This document shows positions 16,531-24,792 of a DNA stretch of 25,729 nucleotides, piece by piece. The first letter of the stretch is position 1; each line of letters starts with the position of its first letter. A program made the position numbers and the translations under genes. The DNA is taken from the NCBI GenBank assembly GCA_964393615.1, contig CAYMUR010000076.1, forward strand, positions 1-25,729, read 5' to 3'. The DNA comes from CAYMUR01 sp964393615 (lineage in GTDB: Bacteria; Planctomycetota; Planctomycetia; Pirellulales; Pirellulaceae). The notes under the pieces were generated by a model. The model was not told where the DNA came from. It was given only the letters and a program-made list of their open reading frames with translations, and did no database searches.

Positions 16531-19365
16531 TCATTCGCTGGCTTGCCAAGCCTGGGACAAGCAGCGACCCGTGAACGATGTAGTGACTTGGGCAATTTCT
16601 TCTGGTGTCCCTGTCGCCACAACTTGACCACCTTCGTCCGCTGCCCCTGGCCCTAAGTCAATAATGTAATCAGCGGCCTTCATCAATTGCAAATTGTGTT
16701 CAATGACCACCAAGGAATGCCCGATGCTGGTCAGCGCGTCGAAACAATCAAGTAGTTTTACGACATCCGCAAAGTGTAACCCGGTGGTCGGTTCATCCAG
16801 TAAAATCAACGTCCTACTTCGGCTGGCAGACCCCAGGTAACCTGCCAATTTTAATCGCTGCGATTCTCCCGACGAAAGCGTATTAGCCGGCTGCCCCAGT
16901 CTTAAATATTCCAGGCCAACGTCTATCAACCTCTTCAGTTTGGCTTGTACCTTGGACTTTCCACGAAAGAATGAAAAAGCCTCACGCACCGTCATTTCCA
17001 GGACTTCGGCAATATTTCTTCCTCGGTAGGTGACTTCTAAAATCTCACGGCGGTACCGACGGCCACTGCATTCGCTACAAGCCACAAAAACATCCGGCAT
17101 GAATTGCATATCGATACGTACGTATCCGTCTCCCTTACAAGCCTCGCAACGCCCACCTTGGACGTTGAAGCTGAAAAAACTGGTGCTGTAGTTGTGGGTC
17201 TTGGCTTCAATCGTTTCGGCAAACACGGCCCGAATCTCATCAAACGCTTTGATGTAAGTGACCGGATTCGACCGCGGTGAACGAGCAATCGGAGAATGGT
17301 CAATCAATAAAACATCCCCCAGTTGTCCGTCACCAACCAGGTCTGTTAAAGCTAACGGCTTGGACGCCTCTTTGTTCAGTCGACGCGCCACTGCCGGATA
17401 GAGCGTGTCCTGCACCAGCGTACTTTTGCCGGCACCACTCACACCCGTCACCAGACACAGAAGGCCCAGTGGAAAATCCACCGTAATATTCTGCAGATTG
17501 TTACCACGGGCCCCCACCACACGCAAATACCCCTGATCCGGCTGGCGACGCTGGGCAGGTATGGCAACGCCACGGCGGCCAGCCAGATAGGCCCCCGTCA
17601 CGCTTTGATCGTCGGCCAGAACCTCGTCGACCGATCCCTGAAAGATGATCTCGCCACCCGCGTCACCGGCCGCCGGCCCAAATTCCACAATTCGATCAGC
17701 CGACCTGAGAAATGTTTCCTCATGCTCTACCACAATGACCGAGTTACCACGGTCACGCAATCGCCTTACTTCGTCAGACAAGCCTGCGACGTCCGCCGGG
17801 TGAAGTCCGGCAGACGGCTCGTCCAACACATAGAGCATATTGACTAAATTGGAACCGAGCGTGGAAGTTAAACTGACCCGTTGTGCCTCACCACCGCTGA
17901 GTGTTCGGACCGTACGGTCTAAAGTCAAATAACCCAAACCGACTGCGTCCAGAAATTTTAACCGGTTGCTAATTTGTTCCAGCGGAATTCGAGCAATCGC
18001 TGATTCTGTGGCTTCCAGTTTCAAGTCGTGCAACCATCTGGACAACTCCCGAACTTGCTTTGTGCATAATTCAGCGATCGTCGCCCCACCTACCTGTGTG
18101 GCAAGAGACTCTGGCCGTAACCGGGAACCTTGACACGATTCACAACGCCGATAGCTTTGCCAACGCCTTAAGAATGCACGAATTCCTGGCTTTGATCGGC
18201 GCTTCTGCAGCCAATCAAAAAAACCATCCAGCCCGCCAAACGAACGCTCTGCTACTCCCTGTTTGATCAACTTCCGCTGGACCGGTTCAAGGTCTCGAAA
18301 AGGCATATCCACCGGCAGGTCATAATCCTTGGCCAACGCCAGCAACTCTTCGAGTTCATGGGCATAGGCCGGAGTGTTCCAAGGCGCCACCGCACCATTC
18401 CGCAAAGTCTTGTCGACATCTGGAACCACCAACTCCATGTCAACGATCTGAACATTACCAAATCCTTCACAAGTCGGACACGCTCCCAGGGGACTGTTAT
18501 AACTATACAGTCGCGGCTCCGGATCAGGATAGTCAACACCACAGCGCGGACAACACAATTTATCACTGAATGCTCGCCGTGACCATACTCGGCCCTCAAG
18601 GGCTAAACTGTCACCATCGCCCAGCTCCTTGTTGTTCAAAAATACTTCACAACATCCAAAGCCTTTTTCAAAAGCAAGTTCCAAGGACTCCAACAATCGG
18701 TCGCTAGTCACCCCGGCGGACAAGCGGTCTACAATCACCTGAATTTCACAACCGTTTACCACATCAGCCGTGGTTTCTGGTACCGGGCCATGACTCAGAT
18801 CCAAAATCTGGCCGCCATGAATCAATCGAACAAAGCCGTCCTCCTGCAATGATTGGCAAACCGAACTAAAATCCTCCTGGCTACCAATGGCCATCGGAAA
18901 TGTAACCATCATGCGGCCTTCATGAAATAATTCACCCAGGAACGTAGCCACGCTCTCAGGAGTGTCCCGTGTCACGAGCTGACCGCACGTGTGGCAAACG
19001 ATACGCCCGATTTTTGCGTAGATGAGGCGCAAGTGTTCCGTAATTTCTGAGGCCGTCCCAACCGTCGTCCGACTGGAAAGAGTCGCCGATTTCACGTGCC
19101 GAACCACGGCAATGGCTGGCGGAATTCCATCGATCTGGTCTGCGTCCGGCTTGTCAAATTGATCGAGAAACTGCCGCGTGTACGTGGAAAAACTCTCGAT
19201 ATACCGCCGCTGCCCCTCCGCGTACAAGGTGTCCAGCGCCATGCTACTCTTGCCGCTTCCACTCACGCCGCAAAAAACAACCACCTGCTGACGTGGCAGG
19301 TCCAAATCAACACTTTTCAGATTATGGACACGGACGCCACGGACGATGATCTGGTCAGCAGACAA
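16531..19365 (-). CDS. uvrA: Excinuclease ABC subunit A
   Basis: UvrA is the damage-sensing ATPase of nucleotide excision repair that loads UvrB on damaged DNA. I chose TTG 19365 (944 residues, close to the 940 of E. coli) because GGAGAGA lies just upstream and the product then begins at the family start (SADQIIVRGVRVHNLK). TTG 19398 would add 11 residues. Features in order: Walker A GVSGSGKSS (about 33-41), the UvrB-binding region after CHTCG (about 124-245), a zinc module (CCPRC ... CPTC, about 271-299), signature LSGGEAQR with Walker B LYVLDEPSAGLHP, second Walker A GVSGAGKST, the second zinc module (CEAC ... CSEC), and the second signature LSSGESQR with LILLDEPTTGLHF. The second signature has Ser where Gly is usual. 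It leads a minus-strand set with the GH2-like and E1-like genes. Confidence 0.97.
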   Translation of the reverse strand: MSADQIIVRGVRVHNLKSVDLDLPRQQVVVFCGVSGSGKSSMALDTLYAEGQRRYIESFSTYTRQFLDQFDKPDADQIDGIPPAIAVVRHVKSATLSSRTTVGTASEITEHLRLIYAKIGRIVCHTCGQLVTRDTPESVATFLGELFHEGRMMVTFPMAIGSQEDFSSVCQSLQEDGFVRLIHGGQILDLSHGPVPETTADVVNGCEIQVIVDRLSAGVTSDRLLESLELAFEKGFGCCEVFLNNKELGDGDSLALEGRVWSRRAFSDKLCCPRCGVDYPDPEPRLYSYNSPLGACPTCEGFGNVQIVDMELVVPDVDKTLRNGAVAPWNTPAYAHELEELLALAKDYDLPVDMPFRDLEPVQRKLIKQGVAERSFGGLDGFFDWLQKRRSKPGIRAFLRRWQSYRRCESCQGSRLRPESLATQVGGATIAELCTKQVRELSRWLHDLKLEATESAIARIPLEQISNRLKFLDAVGLGYLTLDRTVRTLSGGEAQRVSLTSTLGSNLVNMLYVLDEPSAGLHPADVAGLSDEVRRLRDRGNSVIVVEHEETFLRSADRIVEFGPAAGDAGGEIIFQGSVDEVLADDQSVTGAYLAGRRGVAIPAQRRQPDQGYLRVVGARGNNLQNITVDFPLGLLCLVTGVSGAGKSTLVQDTLYPAVARRLNKEASKPLALTDLVGDGQLGDVLLIDHSPIARSPRSNPVTYIKAFDEIRAVFAETIEAKTHNYSTSFFSFNVQGGRCEACKGDGYVRIDMQFMPDVFVACSECSGRRYRREILEVTYRGRNIAEVLEMTVREAFSFFRGKSKVQAKLKRLIDVGLEYLRLGQPANTLSSGESQRLKLAGYLGSASRSRTLILLDEPTTGLHFADVVKLLDCFDALTSIGHSLVVIEHNLQLMKAADYIIDLGPGAADEGGQVVATGTPEEIAQVTTSFTGRCLSQAWQASE

Positions 19366-19795
19366 GCCTCTATCTCTCCAGCCAAAGCCTTCAAACAAGA
19401 TGGATTCCGTATCATATCGTGATCATTTCTGCCGTACTAGATCCTCTCACAAAAACGACCAACCCGTAGTTTCATGGATCCGCCTGCCTGGCGGGCAAAG
19501 TGCAGGCGATTGCGGTGGTGGTCAATACGTTATCTGACGTACAAAAACGGTAGGCCAGGGCAGGCAGGTAATCTTCCGCTTACCAAGCAAAACGAACCGG
19601 TATTTACGACGGTGAGCGGAGCTCCGCCCTGTTCCCCCTGAATTTGGGTTAATCTCCTGTCATCCGGCGACTAAAATTGCCTCGTGACCCCATCTCCCAC
19701 CTACGATCCAGGAGCGGATCCTCTTCCCTGGACCGTCTATCTGGGCTACTCGTGATAGAGTTTTCTTTTCATAATCAAAGAATAAGGAAAGAAAA
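19366..19795. other. Divergent spacer between uvrA and a small membrane-protein gene
   Basis: About 430 bases with no recognisable gene; it must hold the promoters for both directions. I see no LexA-like box I would trust. A G/C-rich word, GCCTGCCTGG (about 19480), recurs inverted as CCAGGGCAGGC (about 19555) with an imperfect match. Confidence 0.45.
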
Positions 19796-20104
19796 ATGGT
19801 CCGTTCCAATCGTAAAATAATCAATCCCTTCTATTTCCTGCTGGTTATCATCGGCATCGTATTCACCATCACGGCTTGCGCCTATGGCGTCATGACCGTT
19901 CAACAAATCAACCCGTCAACGGTGAACCGCCCACACGCATTGACCGTTTTTTTGGATCAACATGGATTTGCCATGCTGGCCGTCGAATTGGTTTTGTTAG
20001 CCATCGCCACCGTGGCAGCCATTACAACAGACGATTATTGGGAGAATCAAAACAAACATTCCCAGCAACAGGAAGCAGCGAACAATGAAAATCAACCAGT
20101 CTGA
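19796..20104 (+). CDS. Small membrane protein with two predicted helices
   Basis: The 102-residue product starts at ATG 19796 with AAGGA seven bases upstream. Two hydrophobic segments are clear: about 11-33 (FYFLLVIIGIVFTITACAYGVM) and about 58-77 (AMLAVELVLLAIATVAAITT). The linker of about 24 residues contains TVQQINPSTVNRPHALTVFL. The C-terminal 25 residues are polar and rich in Gln, Asn and Glu and should lie on the same side as the N-terminus. No family is recognised. Its last 20 bases overlap the cupin gene, indicating coupled translation. Confidence 0.75.
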   Translation: MVRSNRKIINPFYFLLVIIGIVFTITACAYGVMTVQQINPSTVNRPHALTVFLDQHGFAMLAVELVLLAIATVAAITTDDYWENQNKHSQQQEAANNENQPV

Positions 20105-20510
20105 GAGTGTCGAAGAAAAATCTGTCGAAATGCCAGGAGCCCATGGCTGTACAGTACGTTGGCTTGTCAGCGAATCAGATGGAGCCCCAAATTTTGCCAT
20201 GCGTCAATTTGAAGTCGCCCCTGGAGGTTACACTCCTCGACACAGCCATCCCTACGAACACGAAGTGTACGTATTACAAGGAGAGGGTGTCGTACTCGAA
20301 GATGACGTGGAACACCCACTTACAACCGGTGACGTCGTTCTCGTACAGCCCGATGAAATCCACCAATTTCGCAACACCAGTGATTTGCCGATGAAATTCA
20401 TTTGCCTGGTACCTCATTCCGCGGCAACATTACCCGTCGCACTCGCACCCGAATGTAACGGAACCAACCATCCAGTGAGTGGTACGCCACCAGGAAATAA
20501 ACAGTGCTGA
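20085..20510 (+). CDS. Cupin-domain protein
   Basis: The 141-residue product starts at ATG 20085 inside the end of the preceding gene, with AGGAAG nine bases upstream. A single cupin barrel spans about 37-110: first motif GGYTPRHSHPYEHEVYVLQG (47-66) with metal ligands His53, His55 and Glu60, and second motif GDVVLVQPDEIHQFRN (82-97) with His93. The full ligand set argues for metal binding. The surrounding residues resemble small stand-alone cupins of unknown substrate. The last 30 residues are a polar tail. It is probably cytosolic. ligA starts 196 bases downstream and may or may not share its transcript. Confidence 0.92.
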   Translation: MKINQSESVEEKSVEMPGAHGCTVRWLVSESDGAPNFAMRQFEVAPGGYTPRHSHPYEHEVYVLQGEGVVLEDDVEHPLTTGDVVLVQPDEIHQFRNTSDLPMKFICLVPHSAATLPVALAPECNGTNHPVSGTPPGNKQC

Positions 20511-20706
20511 AACATGGTACAACCTGCCACAAACCAAGAATGCTTTTTTGCATCGAACAGGGTACGGCATATCCGTTTGCAGTAAACCATGGAATTTCAA
20601 ACAGTTTTTTCCCGACTCATGCACATCACAGAATCTGCTCATCGTCTGTCATTGTCAACGGGTTATTTACAACCCTTTCAGTTCTGACAGATCGGGCAAC
20701 AGGTTA

Positions 20707-22764
20707 ATGGCAATGGCAAGTTCCCCTGAACACTCGTCACGTATCGACGAACTAAGACGGTCAATTCGTTACCACGACCGCAAATATTATCTGGAAGCAG
20801 CTCCAGAAATCAGTGACCTGGAATATGACCGATTGATTGGCGATCTGAAGCGACTTGAAAAAGAACACCCTGAGTTGGTAACAGCCGACAGTCCGACGCA
20901 ACGGGTAGGGGAAATACCAGTCCCGGGACTGGAACATGTCGAACATCGTTTGCCAATGCTCTCGATTGATAATTCCTATAGCACCAATGAAGTACGACAA
21001 TTCGCCGAACGAACCCGGAAATTGCTGCACAACGAACAGGTCGAATGGGTCGTCGAACTCAAAATCGACGGCGCCGCTGTTTCCATGACCTATGAAGATG
21101 GCCTGTTGACACGAGCGGTGACTCGTGGAAATGGAGTGGTCGGAGACGACATTACACACAACATCCGTACCGTGAACGACATACCACTCCGGCTCGATGT
21201 GAAACACCCACCCCGAGTGCTCGAAGTACGCGGTGAAGTTTACATGAACAATTCTGACTTGGTGACGTTGAATGAACGGCGTCGCCAGACAGGCGAAGAT
21301 CCCTACGCCAATACCCGAAATGTTACTGCCGGAAGCATTCGTTTACTGGACGCGCGCGTCTCGGCTGAACGCCGTTTGCATGTATTCTTACATGGCCTCG
21401 GTTACAGTGAAGGCCTGCGCAGTACAACACACATGGGTTTCCTCACCGAATTAAGGGAGTATGGCTTGCCTGCCACGCCCTTGGTGGAATCGTTCACCGA
21501 TATAGAAGGTGCCATTGGATATTGCGATAAGCTTGTCGAGCAATTACACGACCTCGATTTTGAAGTGGATGGATTGGTGCTGAAAATCAACCGGTTTGAC
21601 CAAAGGGAGCAGCTCGGGGCGACCTCAAAAAGTCCTCGCTGGCTGATTGCCTACANNNNNNNNNNACTGAATTCCATTTCCGTTCAAGTCGGAAAAACTG
21701 GTACTGTGACACCGGTCGCCGAACTGGAACCAGTTGAATTAGCTGGCACCATCGTCAGTCGTGCCAGCTTGCACAATGTTGACGAAATAAAAAGGAAAGA
21801 TATCCGTGTCCATGACGTCGTGGTGGTGGAAAAAGCCGGAAAGATCATTCCCCACGTGGTACGCGTGGAAAAACATGAACGACAATCCGATCTACCCGAG
21901 TACATTTTCCCCGTTTCCTGCCCTGAATGTAAAACCACATTGCTGCGTGATGAAGGCGGAGCATTTATCCGTTGTCCCAATCTCGATTGCTCGGCTCAAG
22001 TCAAAGAACGTATCCGTTATTTCGCCAGCCGTAACGCCATGGATATCGAAGGCTTGGGGGACAAACTGGTGGAGCAACTGGTCAACCAGCAACTCGTCAC
22101 CAACTATGCTGATTTGTACCAGCTCACCCGAGAACAACTTGCAGGCCTGGATCGAATGGGACAACGATCTTCGGCAAACCTGCTACGTGGTATTGAGACG
22201 AGCAAGTCACGCGGCCTCGCCCGTCTGCTGAATGCCTTGTCGATCCGGCATGTAGGAATTACCGGAGCACGTGTCCTGGCAGAACACTTTGGTTCCATCT
22301 CGAATCTACAGCAAGCAAGCGTTGACCAAATCAGCCAAATCGACGAAATTGGACCTGTTATTGCAGAAAGTGTCTCTCGGTTTTTAAACAGTGACTATGG
22401 CACCCAAGTTATCACCGAGCTGGCGAAACTAAACATAACAATGGATGCGATACGGCAGGATTCTGGTGGCCGTGACAGTGGCGTATTACAAGGCAAGACC
22501 GTTGTTGTCACTGGTACGCTTACCCGCTTCACACGCGATGAAATGAACGATCTAATTCGTGAACATGGTGGCCGCGCAGCTGCGACTGTGTCTAGCAAAA
22601 CGGATTACGTCGTCGCCGGCGAGAAAGCCGGAAGCAAACTCGAAAAAGCCAAACGCCTGGGAATTACGCTGCTCGACGAAGACAATTTCTATGCGTTAAT
22701 CGTTGACAGCGAATCTGAACCAGAAGCAAAACGTCTCGATGAAAGAAGTCCGCTGCCAGAATGA
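20707..22764 (+). CDS. ligA: NAD-dependent DNA ligase, interrupted by an assembly gap
   Basis: LigA seals nicks in DNA using NAD and is needed for replication and repair. I start it at ATG 20707 (685 residues counting the gap); the same frame runs back to 20479 but those residues do not belong to the family. ATG 20713 is also possible. Domain order is complete: the Ia domain (about 8-75, HDRKYYLEAAPEISDLEYD), nucleotidyl transferase with active-site Lys119 in ELKIDGAA, RGNGVVGDD (140-148), EVRGEVYM, and LDFEVDGLVLKIN (283-295), then the OB fold (TGTVTPVAELEPV), a zinc finger with Cys405, Cys408, Cys423 and Cys428, helix-hairpin-helix repeats to about 560, and a C-terminal BRCT domain (about 592-668). 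Ten N between AY and LNSISVQVGK hide the conserved KF...EA segment. It converges with fliG. Confidence 0.96.
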   Translation: MAMASSPEHSSRIDELRRSIRYHDRKYYLEAAPEISDLEYDRLIGDLKRLEKEHPELVTADSPTQRVGEIPVPGLEHVEHRLPMLSIDNSYSTNEVRQFAERTRKLLHNEQVEWVVELKIDGAAVSMTYEDGLLTRAVTRGNGVVGDDITHNIRTVNDIPLRLDVKHPPRVLEVRGEVYMNNSDLVTLNERRRQTGEDPYANTRNVTAGSIRLLDARVSAERRLHVFLHGLGYSEGLRSTTHMGFLTELREYGLPATPLVESFTDIEGAIGYCDKLVEQLHDLDFEVDGLVLKINRFDQREQLGATSKSPRWLIAYXXXXLNSISVQVGKTGTVTPVAELEPVELAGTIVSRASLHNVDEIKRKDIRVHDVVVVEKAGKIIPHVVRVEKHERQSDLPEYIFPVSCPECKTTLLRDEGGAFIRCPNLDCSAQVKERIRYFASRNAMDIEGLGDKLVEQLVNQQLVTNYADLYQLTREQLAGLDRMGQRSSANLLRGIETSKSRGLARLLNALSIRHVGITGARVLAEHFGSISNLQQASVDQISQIDEIGPVIAESVSRFLNSDYGTQVITELAKLNITMDAIRQDSGGRDSGVLQGKTVVVTGTLTRFTRDEMNDLIREHGGRAAATVSSKTDYVVAGEKAGSKLEKAKRLGITLLDEDNFYALIVDSESEPEAKRLDERSPLPE
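21656..21665. other. Assembly gap (10 N) inside ligA
   Basis: Ten N lie within the ligA frame. The frame is kept across the gap, and the flanking sequence matches the ligase on both sides. Confidence 0.99.
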
Positions 22765-22766
22765 AT

Positions 22767-22813
22767 GCCCCTTGCGGGGGCTGCGGTTTCGGGAAGAATA
22801 CCGCCCCGAACTA
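22767..22813. terminator. Possible two-way terminator between ligA and fliG
   Basis: The convergent spacer holds GCCCC-TTGCG-GGGGC (22767-22781) and then TTCGGG...CCCGAA, two potential hairpins. No clear T run follows either, so the call is tentative. Confidence 0.35.
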
Positions 22814-22833
22814 CCGATAAGAAGACCAGCGAC

Positions 22834-23856
22834 TCACTGGATATACTCTTCCATCTCGTCAGAAGTCGAGAGACTAATTTCACCAGTATCTTCTACTTTA
22901 CGAATAGCATCAACGATCAGTTGTTGCATCGACTCAACATCAGATAGCCGTACTGGTCCGAGAAAATCCATTTCTTCTAGCAATATATTCGACGCTCGCT
23001 GTGACATGTTGCCTAATATTTTTTCCTTGAGTTCGACACTGGCGCCCTTTAAGGCCATGGCCCATTGCGATGTTTCAACGTTCTTCAGAACGGTCTGGAT
23101 ATCCTTGTCAGCCAACTTGGCGATATCCTCAAACACAAACATTAATCTCCGTATTTCCTCGACGAGGTCAGGATCATCTTGAGCAAGATTTTCCAACAAT
23201 GTCCGTTCGGTGGCTCTCTCTGTAACGTTCAACATTTCTGCAACATTCTGTACACCTCCAGCGGTCTCATAAGACTCACTCATAACACTTTGCATACGAC
23301 TTTCTAACCCCCGTTCCACTTCTTCAATGACATCTGGATTGGTTTGACCCATGTTGGCAATGCGCCGAATCACCGAAAGCTGTGAATCGCTAGGTAAGCC
23401 ACTCAGAACTTCGGCGCCATACAATGGATGCAGATGCGAGAGAATCAAGGCAATCGTCTGAGGGTGTTCATCAACAATGAAGGTGAGCAAGTTTTGACTG
23501 TCGACCTTTCTCAGAAAACCAAACGGTAATGCTTCAATCGATTGACGTACATTATCAAGCGTCACGGAAGCATTTTTCCCCAGTGCTTTCTCTACAAGCA
23601 TTTTGGCACGATCAATACTGCTCGCATCCAGTCCAAGGTTATTGGGATTCGCATCTGTGAAATCGTGAATCACTATCTCCTGTTCGTCGCCTGTTACACG
23701 TCCCAGTTTGGAAATCTCGATCAGGATCGCCTCGACTTGTTTCGAATCCAGCTTACTCATGACAAGACCGGCTTCGTCGTCCGGTAGACTCATCAGCAGA
23801 ATCGCAGCTTTACGCCCGTCAGCATTACTGTTCACGACAATTTCCCTGATCAACAT
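22834..23856 (-). CDS. fliG: Flagellar motor switch protein FliG
   Basis: FliG forms the part of the flagellar C ring that takes torque from the stator and helps set rotation direction. The 340-residue product from ATG 23856 has normal length. The N-terminal domain (about 12-100) includes GRKAAILLMSLPDDEAGLVM. The middle domain carries VDEHPQTIALILSHLHP (about 129-145), the EHPQ motif that contacts FliM. The C-terminal domain has the torque helix region MFVFEDIAKLADKDIQTVLK (about 239-258) with its conserved charged residues, and GPVRLSDVESMQQLIVDAIR. No ribosome binding site stands out. It is the only flagellar gene in the window, with no other gene within 500 bases upstream. Confidence 0.96.
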   Translation of the reverse strand: MLIREIVVNSNADGRKAAILLMSLPDDEAGLVMSKLDSKQVEAILIEISKLGRVTGDEQEIVIHDFTDANPNNLGLDASSIDRAKMLVEKALGKNASVTLDNVRQSIEALPFGFLRKVDSQNLLTFIVDEHPQTIALILSHLHPLYGAEVLSGLPSDSQLSVIRRIANMGQTNPDVIEEVERGLESRMQSVMSESYETAGGVQNVAEMLNVTERATERTLLENLAQDDPDLVEEIRRLMFVFEDIAKLADKDIQTVLKNVETSQWAMALKGASVELKEKILGNMSQRASNILLEEMDFLGPVRLSDVESMQQLIVDAIRKVEDTGEISLSTSDEMEEYIQ

Positions 23857-24400
23857 TGACTCAAATACCTGAAAACAGCGTTGCAGGCTGCATAGCAGGC
23901 CAGCCGCAACAGGCAGGGGAAAAGTACACCTTGCCTAATTCCTTTAATCGGCAATTTCACCGCGCAGCAAGAAAAGAGATTGCAAATCAGAAGAAAGAAA
24001 TTTCTCAATCAATACAATGCTGCGGCCAACCCAACCATTTTCTGGCAATACGGTGTGATTGAAATCGGACGCCAAGCACTATCGCTAGCATGCTGCCACA
24101 AGGAGCATCGTTCATTGACGGGCAACACGACAAAAAATTTGGCCTGGCACGCTTTCCGAAGTTTTTCGCCCGCAAACCTGTCGCAGCAGAAATCGTCTTT
24201 GACAGCCGCGGTGCCCCAGGCCGCCGCCAAGTCGCCCATGTTTCCCATAAAAATCCTCAAAACATTATTGGATACCAGAACCTTAATGCACCCCGGCTAT
24301 GTCTACTGACAACTTGAAATATTAACCTGGAGTTGAAGTGATCACCGCGTTTTGGAAACCTTTAACCGCTGCGTCCGTTGGGTGGCCCCAGCCTGGTAAG
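23857..24400. other. Spacer upstream of fliG without a convincing gene
   Basis: A minus-strand frame (24009-24248, starting MGNMGDLAAAW, with GAGG upstream) and an overlapping plus-strand frame (23980-24309) are present, but neither has a motif and they exclude each other. I call nothing here. Confidence 0.4.
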
Positions 24401-24792
24401 TCACGAAAACCACGCGTAAGGCCCGCAACGATTCGCAGGTCGTGACAGGCGGTGGCGAGCCGGCGCGTTGACACCCTCCATGGTCACGATGGTCAGCGCG
24501 GGCCGAACCTTTGCCAGCATTTTCTTCGCATTCAAAAAACCATCGCCGTGAAAACGTTCACCAAGCTGTCGTTTCGCATTATCAAGCATGGTCTTGTCGG
24601 CAACCGCGACGGCCACCGAACGGCCCCCCTTCGTGCGGCGAGGACTTCAAGGTAACCGCTAATATGGGATGCCGTCGGCTCGATAAGGAGGCCGATGTCG
24701 AGCTCTTGGTCGGGACCGGCCACGCTCAGTCCGGGCGTAGCGACAACAATAAGCAGGGTGAGGAAATGACTGCGTAGGTGGCTGGATTTCAT
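24401..24792 (-). pseudogene. Truncated, frameshifted Gfo/Idh/MocA-type oxidoreductase
   Basis: Starting at ATG 24792, the first frame gives a signal peptide (MKSSHLRSHFLTLLIVVATPG) and then the start of a Rossmann domain (LDIGLLIEPTASHISGYLEV). At a run of six C on the plus strand (24624-24629) the match moves to another frame, giving SVAVADKTMLDNAKRQLGER, then FLNAKKMLAKVRPALTIVTM and EGVNAP. Adding one G on the coding strand would join the two parts. This is the NAD(P)-binding half of a Gfo/Idh/MocA protein, in the exported form common in planctomycetes. After EGVNAP the match ends; the expected EKP motif and the whole substrate domain are absent, so even without the frameshift the gene is broken. 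A stop ends the second frame at 24401. Confidence 0.6.

Noticed and set aside
24009..24248. A minus-strand frame starting MGNMGDLAAAW with GAGG upstream
   Set aside because: It has no recognisable motif and competes with an equally long plus-strand frame, so coding status cannot be decided by eye.
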